Positions 59,159 through 64,000 of a stretch of DNA of 64,000 nucleotides are shown here, one piece after another. This DNA is from Saccharomycopsis fibuligera x Saccharomycopsis cf. fibuligera (taxonomy: Eukaryota > Ascomycota > Saccharomycetes > Ascoideales > Saccharomycopsidaceae), in assembly GCA_001936135.1 (NCBI GenBank), contig CP012811.1:2232001-2296000 (forward strand), read 5' to 3'. The notes beneath the pieces were generated by a model. The model did no database searches, was not told where the DNA came from, and worked only from the letters and a program-made list of their open reading frames with translations. Within the stretch, counting starts at the first letter, position 1; each line of letters begins with the position of its first letter. Position numbers and translations under genes: made by a program.

Positions 59159-61603
59159 CTAAAGCCCTTTGAGTTGCTTTAATAGCTTCCAAAAATTCAA
59201 GTTTTTCTTCAATATTATCAAAGTGAAGCCTAGCCATGGTAAGATTTCGTTAATTTTTTCAAACAACCTATAACTGATCTTTTCAATGAAGAAGCTTTGC
59301 GAAAGACATAATTTCGGATTATTCTCAAGTAATGCTCGCAAAGTTCTCATATCTCCAGTCTCCTCAACCGAGTTTGCAATGTCAATTTCTGTAATCTGTT
59401 CTGAATCATTGTGACTTTTCAATAAGACGCTATCCCTCAAAAATCCGTTAAACAATTCCAACTCAATCTTATCATCTTCTTCGTAAGCCTCCACATGGTC
59501 AATAAACTTAGGGTCTTGCAAAAGATCAGCAAAATCTGAAGTGTTAACTTTATTAAGTTTTTGATTGTATTCAAACATTTGTGATAACGTAGTAATTTTG
59601 TGGATTTCTTTACCTAAAATCAATCCCCATCTAGCACTGAGCTTCAATGGTCTAGTAATGTTGGATATATCAGCACATTTCAATAGTAGTTGGCACAATA
59701 ACTCTGGTGATAGCTCTAAAAATGGCATTTCCTCACCATCAAGCGGAGGCGTTTCTGAAGCATCACGTTCCAAATTTTTGATTTTATCAATGAAGGTGAA
59801 ATGTTTTTCCATATCAGTTGCCAATATACTTTTTGAAATAATTTTTTTGACATCAACTACTGGTTGGCCAGGCAAAGTAACTGTTTTGATGATTTCTTGG
59901 TCAAACAAAGCAGGCCAAAATCTTTTTAGAAGCTCGTAGAAGACAACAAAATGATAGTTTTCTAAAACCGATTCGTCGCTGAAAATCGTAGACAACGGAG
60001 AATTATTAGAGGTAATAAAAACATTCGTTAAGCCAGGATGACCACTATCATGACCCAATGCGGCAATCAAAAGAGCCAAAACTTCAACAGAAGAAAGAAG
60101 CTGCGATTTAGGTTTCAGTTTAAAATCTCCGTACTCAGTCTTCAAGGTTTCAAGTTGGTTAGATGACTTTGTTGGCTCAGTTGGCCAATATTGATCAATA
60201 ACCAGCTGATAAGTTTTTAACTGATTGAGATACAACTTTGGAGATTTTAAGTATACCAAATACTCAATCAATGGATCCACTTCTTGCGGTATCTTCTTCA
60301 AATTGTCGTTGTTGTCAATTGTTTGTTCATTTTGATCAATAATGTCGTTTAATACAGTTTCTTGAGTGGAAAATGAGCTTGATGATGGTGCTTGAGCTGA
60401 AGGTGCTGAAACTGTCAATAGGGCATTCAGCTCATGCTGCTGAAGGCTTTTATTTCGACGATGCTTATGTACAATCATCTTTTTGGAGATTATGGAGTGT
60501 TTAGGCAATAAATTTAGCTGAAGTAGATAAAAGAAAATTGCCTGAACAACATCCACGGCATGCCTAAAGTTGTGGAAGTCATTTCCGCCATTGTACAAAT
60601 CCCGAACTTTGAATAAAAATGCCAATAGGGTATTATCATCTAAAAGAAGGCCAGAACCAGTGTCAAACAAAGAAAATGCTCTTTTGAGTATCAAATAGCA
60701 AACATAAACCAACTCATTATAGTTCAAATTATGCGCCGGAAAATTCCAACTTTCTATAAGAAACTCTTCAATAAAAAATTGAGTAGCCGGAGATAACTGA
60801 AGAATGTCTGTGGCAAAATTTATATTCTTTAAAGTGAGTGTCAAAAAGTCATCAAACGTTTGTGGAGATGAAGATGACGGCTTCAGTGGGAATGGTGATA
60901 TTGTGCTCAAGCTACCACTAGATTGGCTGTAGAAACTTGCAAAATTCTGGTTGCTATTTAAAATTATGGATAAATCTCTATTCATTGAACTGATATGTGG
61001 CGGCAAAAGTGGGAAGTGAGCCTCACCAAGATGGCCGTTGCTTGTGCCATTGCTGGCGGCAATTATAAAATTAATGGACGACAATTCATTGCTTAGCCTA
61101 GAAGTCTCTAAACTGTTGCTGTTGCTATGCAGTAGACAGTTGTGAAGAGACACGGACAAGTCATTGCTGCAACTGTTCAAGCCAATCCACGACTTCATTC
61201 TCTTGAATCTGTTCTTTAAAAAAAAGTGGTGGTCAAGAAGTATCTGGGTCACTAATATAGTATTGCTGTTGTTAGACTTTGTGTGTTTGGCAAGCGCGCC
61301 ATACTCAATTATGAAGGGATTCAAGTGAGCAAAGAACATTGTTAGGAGATCTTTAATCTGGAAAAAAGAGAGGCTCTCCAAGGAATCGTGAGGCGAAGTG
61401 CCAGCATTGATGACTATTACGAGGGGATATGATAAATCGTACTCATTCTGGGTTATATTTATCAAAGTAATCAATAATCTTCTGAAGCTTGTGTAGCAAA
61501 AGATTGCGGTGGAAGGTAGGCTTTTAGCGATGACATTGGGGCCGTTCTTGTGTTTTGAGGATGAGCTTGCGAAGTATAGTACAGGAAAGGAGTATTGACT
61601 CAT
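59159..61603 (-). CDS. PDE2: High-affinity cAMP phosphodiesterase
   Basis: Pde2 hydrolyses cAMP to AMP and so lowers PKA activity. The start at 61603 (814 residues, MSQYSFPVLYFASSS) is preferred over the longer frame from 61792, whose extra 63 residues are low-complexity. The class-I phosphodiesterase HD domain is clear. HNFRHAVDVVQAIFF (near residue 345) supplies the first metal His and the general acid His. ALGHDSGHPG (near 516) gives the HD pair, and LLLKCADISNITRP (near 643) the last metal Asp. The N-terminal ~300 residues are poorly conserved, and an unconserved insert with Ser- and Asn-rich sequence lies between the first two motifs. It is longer than the S. cerevisiae protein (526 residues). 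It is divergent from the Vts1-like gene. Confidence 0.93.
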   Translation of the reverse strand: MSQYSFPVLYFASSSSKHKNGPNVIAKSLPSTAIFCYTSFRRLLITLINITQNEYDLSYPLVIVINAGTSPHDSLESLSFFQIKDLLTMFFAHLNPFIIEYGALAKHTKSNNSNTILVTQILLDHHFFLKNRFKRMKSWIGLNSCSNDLSVSLHNCLLHSNSNSLETSRLSNELSSINFIIAASNGTSNGHLGEAHFPLLPPHISSMNRDLSIILNSNQNFASFYSQSSGSLSTISPFPLKPSSSSPQTFDDFLTLTLKNINFATDILQLSPATQFFIEEFLIESWNFPAHNLNYNELVYVCYLILKRAFSLFDTGSGLLLDDNTLLAFLFKVRDLYNGGNDFHNFRHAVDVVQAIFFYLLQLNLLPKHSIISKKMIVHKHRRNKSLQQHELNALLTVSAPSAQAPSSSSFSTQETVLNDIIDQNEQTIDNNDNLKKIPQEVDPLIEYLVYLKSPKLYLNQLKTYQLVIDQYWPTEPTKSSNQLETLKTEYGDFKLKPKSQLLSSVEVLALLIAALGHDSGHPGLTNVFITSNNSPLSTIFSDESVLENYHFVVFYELLKRFWPALFDQEIIKTVTLPGQPVVDVKKIISKSILATDMEKHFTFIDKIKNLERDASETPPLDGEEMPFLELSPELLCQLLLKCADISNITRPLKLSARWGLILGKEIHKITTLSQMFEYNQKLNKVNTSDFADLLQDPKFIDHVEAYEEDDKIELELFNGFLRDSVLLKSHNDSEQITEIDIANSVEETGDMRTLRALLENNPKLCLSQSFFIEKISYRLFEKINEILPWLGFTLIILKKNLNFWKLLKQLKGL

Positions 61604-62293
61604 TTGCGGCGGTAGCAGAGGCGATCGATGCGAATGAAAGAAGGTTGGAATGAATGTAATTGCGGTAGTAATTGAGGGTTGGAAAGTATGAATCGAGGAG
61701 CAGAGCAGGGCAGAACAGAGTTGATATTGATAGTTTAACGGCGTTTGTCTTTCTTTTTTTTTTATTTTGCCTGTTTCCTGATCATCGAACAAACGGTTGG
61801 TTTTTCTGTTTTTCTGTTACTTTTCTGTTAGCGCTTTCTACTGGGGCGCCAAAAGAAACAAGCGCAAAAGACAAAAAGAAAGAAAAGTTTACGTAAGCAC
61901 TGACACAGAAAAATTAGATGCAAATAAACGTACTATCATGCATCTCTCACGACATGAACACACTGGATGGATATCCGGGTAGCACTCCTCCCCAAGCACC
62001 AGCAGATCTCGCGAAACACAGGAAAGGAAGAAAAGAAATACAAGAAAAAAATTTAAAACCAGGGCAAGACACCATGGCAGCCCCAGAAACCATCCACCGC
62101 CCTTATTGTCTTTAATCAGGATACTTCAGCTCACTCGCACCGCTGCCAGAAACCTCCTACTACCGGCCTCAGCGAAGAGTGTATTCCTTATTTCTTGTCA
62201 AACAGCTTTCACCCGCTGGTACTGTGTGTCTGTGTTTGTCCTTCCCTTCCTGCTTTTTTCTTCTCTTTTTCGTCTTTGCAATATTGCGACACG
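61604..62293. other. Divergent PDE2 / Vts1-like promoter region
   Basis: About 690 bp. It has a T-tract (~61756-61770) and a pyrimidine-rich stretch directly before the plus-strand start codon (62230-62275), typical of strong yeast promoters. Short open frames here look like noise. Confidence 0.5.
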
Positions 62294-64000
62294 ATGTCCA
62301 CTTTCAATTCAAATGACTACTCGTCGCACGCCAGAAGTAACATCCAGCTGCTTACAAGAAACTTGAATTTTCTCTCTAAGGACTTTGAGTCTCCTACTGC
62401 TCCTGTTTCCCAGTCCCCCGTATCTACAGCTCAACAACACAACAGTCCAAACTCCCAAATGAATCTTCATAATAAAGCTTCTTCTGTGTCATTCTTGGAC
62501 TTCAACAATAACTCTCCTGGTCAGTTCGGCAGAGCCCCTAGTCACAACCCTCACAACCACCTGCCTTTTCAACAGAACCTTTCTCTTTCTAATCACGGTT
62601 CGTCCACATTTAGTAATATCAAACCTCAAACAGTCAATGCTAGTCCTTCTACGGCAATGGCTATCCTCTCTCCTCCAGCATCAAGATATGCTTTTGATAA
62701 GTCATCTGTTGCTCCTTTGAATACTTCTGCCACAGCTGGTCCTACTGGTATTAATCAAGCATCTGGTAATGCGAACCCTTCTTTTTTCAATCCAAACTCA
62801 AAGTCAAACTATTCAAACTTGGGTAATGATTGGTCATTGAACTTGAATTTTTCCTTGTCCAACAACTTGAATTCTTCCAACCCAGAGTTGTCTTCTTTGT
62901 CTTCTGGTGCTGGCGCTATTAATAATCTTAATAATAACAATAATACTGGTGGTGATGTAACCGCATTATCTAGCGCCTCTGGTCATTCCCAATCAAACAC
63001 TGTTAGTGGCAGATCTACCGCCAATAATTCTTCTTCAGCTAATCTCAATTCCAGCCCGGAAGTCGAAAGCACAACTTTCGAAAATAACGTGAGTTTTTTG
63101 AAAAAATGGTTGGATGATTCAAAACTTGAAGAAAAACACATGTTTATTGACGAGTTGATAGACTATTTTCTTTTTACACCAAACCATTCATCTGACTTAA
63201 TCAATTACTTGAAATTAAAAATTGATAGAATTAGTTTCAATGATGATTTAGACTCTCCAACTACTGCTAATATGAACAACAATAACACATCTGCTGCAGT
63301 TCTTGGTCTTGGCTCAGCTGCTACCTCGGTTGTCGGAACTCAGAATCCAATTCACAGTCTTCATTCTCAACAACAGTCGATGAATAATTTGGATACAATT
63401 CTTTCCAACACTTCGCTTGATTATAACAATGCTACCGGGGCTGGGCTTGGTAAGCCTGCTGACTTTAGAATGCCTCAAAAAAATTTTGGCCATTCAAAGT
63501 CAAACTCCGTAAGCACTCATAATATTGCATTATCAAATGAGAACAACAACAATAATAATAACAATAACGGCGCAAACACCAATAGTGGTGTATCCAATGG
63601 TCAATTAAAGCAAACCGTTTTGTCTGTTCCTGCATCTTCTAAAGATCTTAACCACCAACCCCAAGTTTTCTCACCTTTATTAACGGAGTCTGGCTTTTTG
63701 CAAAACCAAGCAATTAGATATGCTAACGGCAACCGCAATCATCATTCTCATTCTCGTTCTCATTCAAAATCTGCTTCTATTAGTAATATGTCTGTGAATA
63801 CAAACAATCCCTCAAATGTTGGTTCTAATAACGAAATGTTGAACGGTAACTTGATGTCGCCAATTCACAATTCATCTTTTGGATCTAAGAGAGGTAACAA
63901 TAGTTTATCTATTAATACTAGTGGTAACGGTTCATCTGTTAACGGCCCTTCTAGCGCTACGGTTTCAGGTTCAGCAGCTTCGGCAGCTTTGTCCCCTTCA
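62294..64000 (+). CDS. Vts1-like RNA-binding protein, 5' part (runs off the window)
   Basis: The frame is open from the ATG at 62294 to the window edge, 569 codons with no stop. The product is Asn/Ser-rich and mostly disordered. One folded segment (about residues 263-312) reads NNVSFLKKWLDDSKLEEKHM and FIDELIDYFLFTPNHSSDLI. It resembles the N-terminal helical domain of Smaug/Vts1 post-transcriptional regulators (a W-x-D/E...L..LL...L pattern). Vts1 binds stem-loops in mRNAs through a C-terminal SAM domain and recruits the CCR4-NOT deadenylase. That domain would lie beyond the window, so the family call is tentative. Poly-Asn (63541-63568) and a His/Ser/Arg repeat (63738-63770) are present. 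The CTG at codon 19 is one of few seen. Confidence 0.6.
   Translation, partial: MSTFNSNDYSSHARSNIQLLTRNLNFLSKDFESPTAPVSQSPVSTAQQHNSPNSQMNLHNKASSVSFLDFNNNSPGQFGRAPSHNPHNHLPFQQNLSLSNHGSSTFSNIKPQTVNASPSTAMAILSPPASRYAFDKSSVAPLNTSATAGPTGINQASGNANPSFFNPNSKSNYSNLGNDWSLNLNFSLSNNLNSSNPELSSLSSGAGAINNLNNNNNTGGDVTALSSASGHSQSNTVSGRSTANNSSSANLNSSPEVESTTFENNVSFLKKWLDDSKLEEKHMFIDELIDYFLFTPNHSSDLINYLKLKIDRISFNDDLDSPTTANMNNNNTSAAVLGLGSAATSVVGTQNPIHSLHSQQQSMNNLDTILSNTSLDYNNATGAGLGKPADFRMPQKNFGHSKSNSVSTHNIALSNENNNNNNNNNGANTNSGVSNGQLKQTVLSVPASSKDLNHQPQVFSPLLTESGFLQNQAIRYANGNRNHHSHSRSHSKSASISNMSVNTNNPSNVGSNNEMLNGNLMSPIHNSSFGSKRGNNSLSINTSGNGSSVNGPSSATVSGSAASAALSPS

Noticed and set aside
61604-61792. N-terminal 63-codon extension of PDE2
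   Set aside because: Low-complexity sequence from the promoter. The ATG at 61603 is a better start.

Overview
This window is nuclear DNA from a budding yeast. Genes are dense and mostly intronless. The three introns I can support use the yeast branch-point TACTAAC. The gene set is Saccharomycotina-typical: MYO2, CDC50, NOT1, ILM1, HEM13, IMG2, RNA15, SNC1/2, CAT8 and PDE2. CTG codons were absent or nearly so in the plus-strand conserved genes I scanned, and those I saw in a serine/threonine-rich wall protein sit where serine fits. Together with long Asn/Gln runs this suggests a CUG-Ser clade yeast (Candida/Lodderomyces-like). The species cannot be fixed from the sequence.

Layout. 1-19.3 kb is a conserved housekeeping block: the 3' part of MYO2, then CDC50 (spliced), NOT1, ILM1, HEM13, IMG2, an unassigned mitochondrial protein, a spliced SPF27/SNT309-like splicing factor and RNA15. 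19.9-24.4 kb holds a GPI-type wall protein, a broken LTR-retroelement fossil and a tRNA-Val. 25-28 kb is the first of three Kelch-repeat paralogues; the others lie at 39.2-41.9 and 54.8-58.5 kb. 29.3-34.7 kb looks like a small catabolic cluster: an Asp/Glu/hydantoin racemase-family protein, a Dal5-type permease and a fructosyl-amino-acid-oxidase-like flavoprotein. 35.2-36.3 kb has an intron-bearing tRNA-Phe, a LINE remnant and AT-rich direct repeats. A v-SNARE follows at 37.3 kb.

43.2-54.7 kb contains a secreted protein with sixteen 21-bp repeats, an unassigned coiled-coil membrane protein, CAT8 (zinc-cluster activator of gluconeogenic genes), an unassigned spliced gene with an 11-nt first exon, and a class-V aminotransferase. 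The window ends with PDE2 (cAMP phosphodiesterase) and, divergently, the 5' part of a Vts1-like gene that runs off the edge.

Functional links are partly inference. The Kelch proteins resemble the yeast Gpb1/Gpb2 (Krh) regulators of cAMP-PKA signalling, and PDE2 acts in the same pathway. CAT8 is a carbon-source regulator. The 29-35 kb trio would fit uptake and breakdown of unusual nitrogen sources such as glycated amino acids or hydantoin/allantoin-type compounds.
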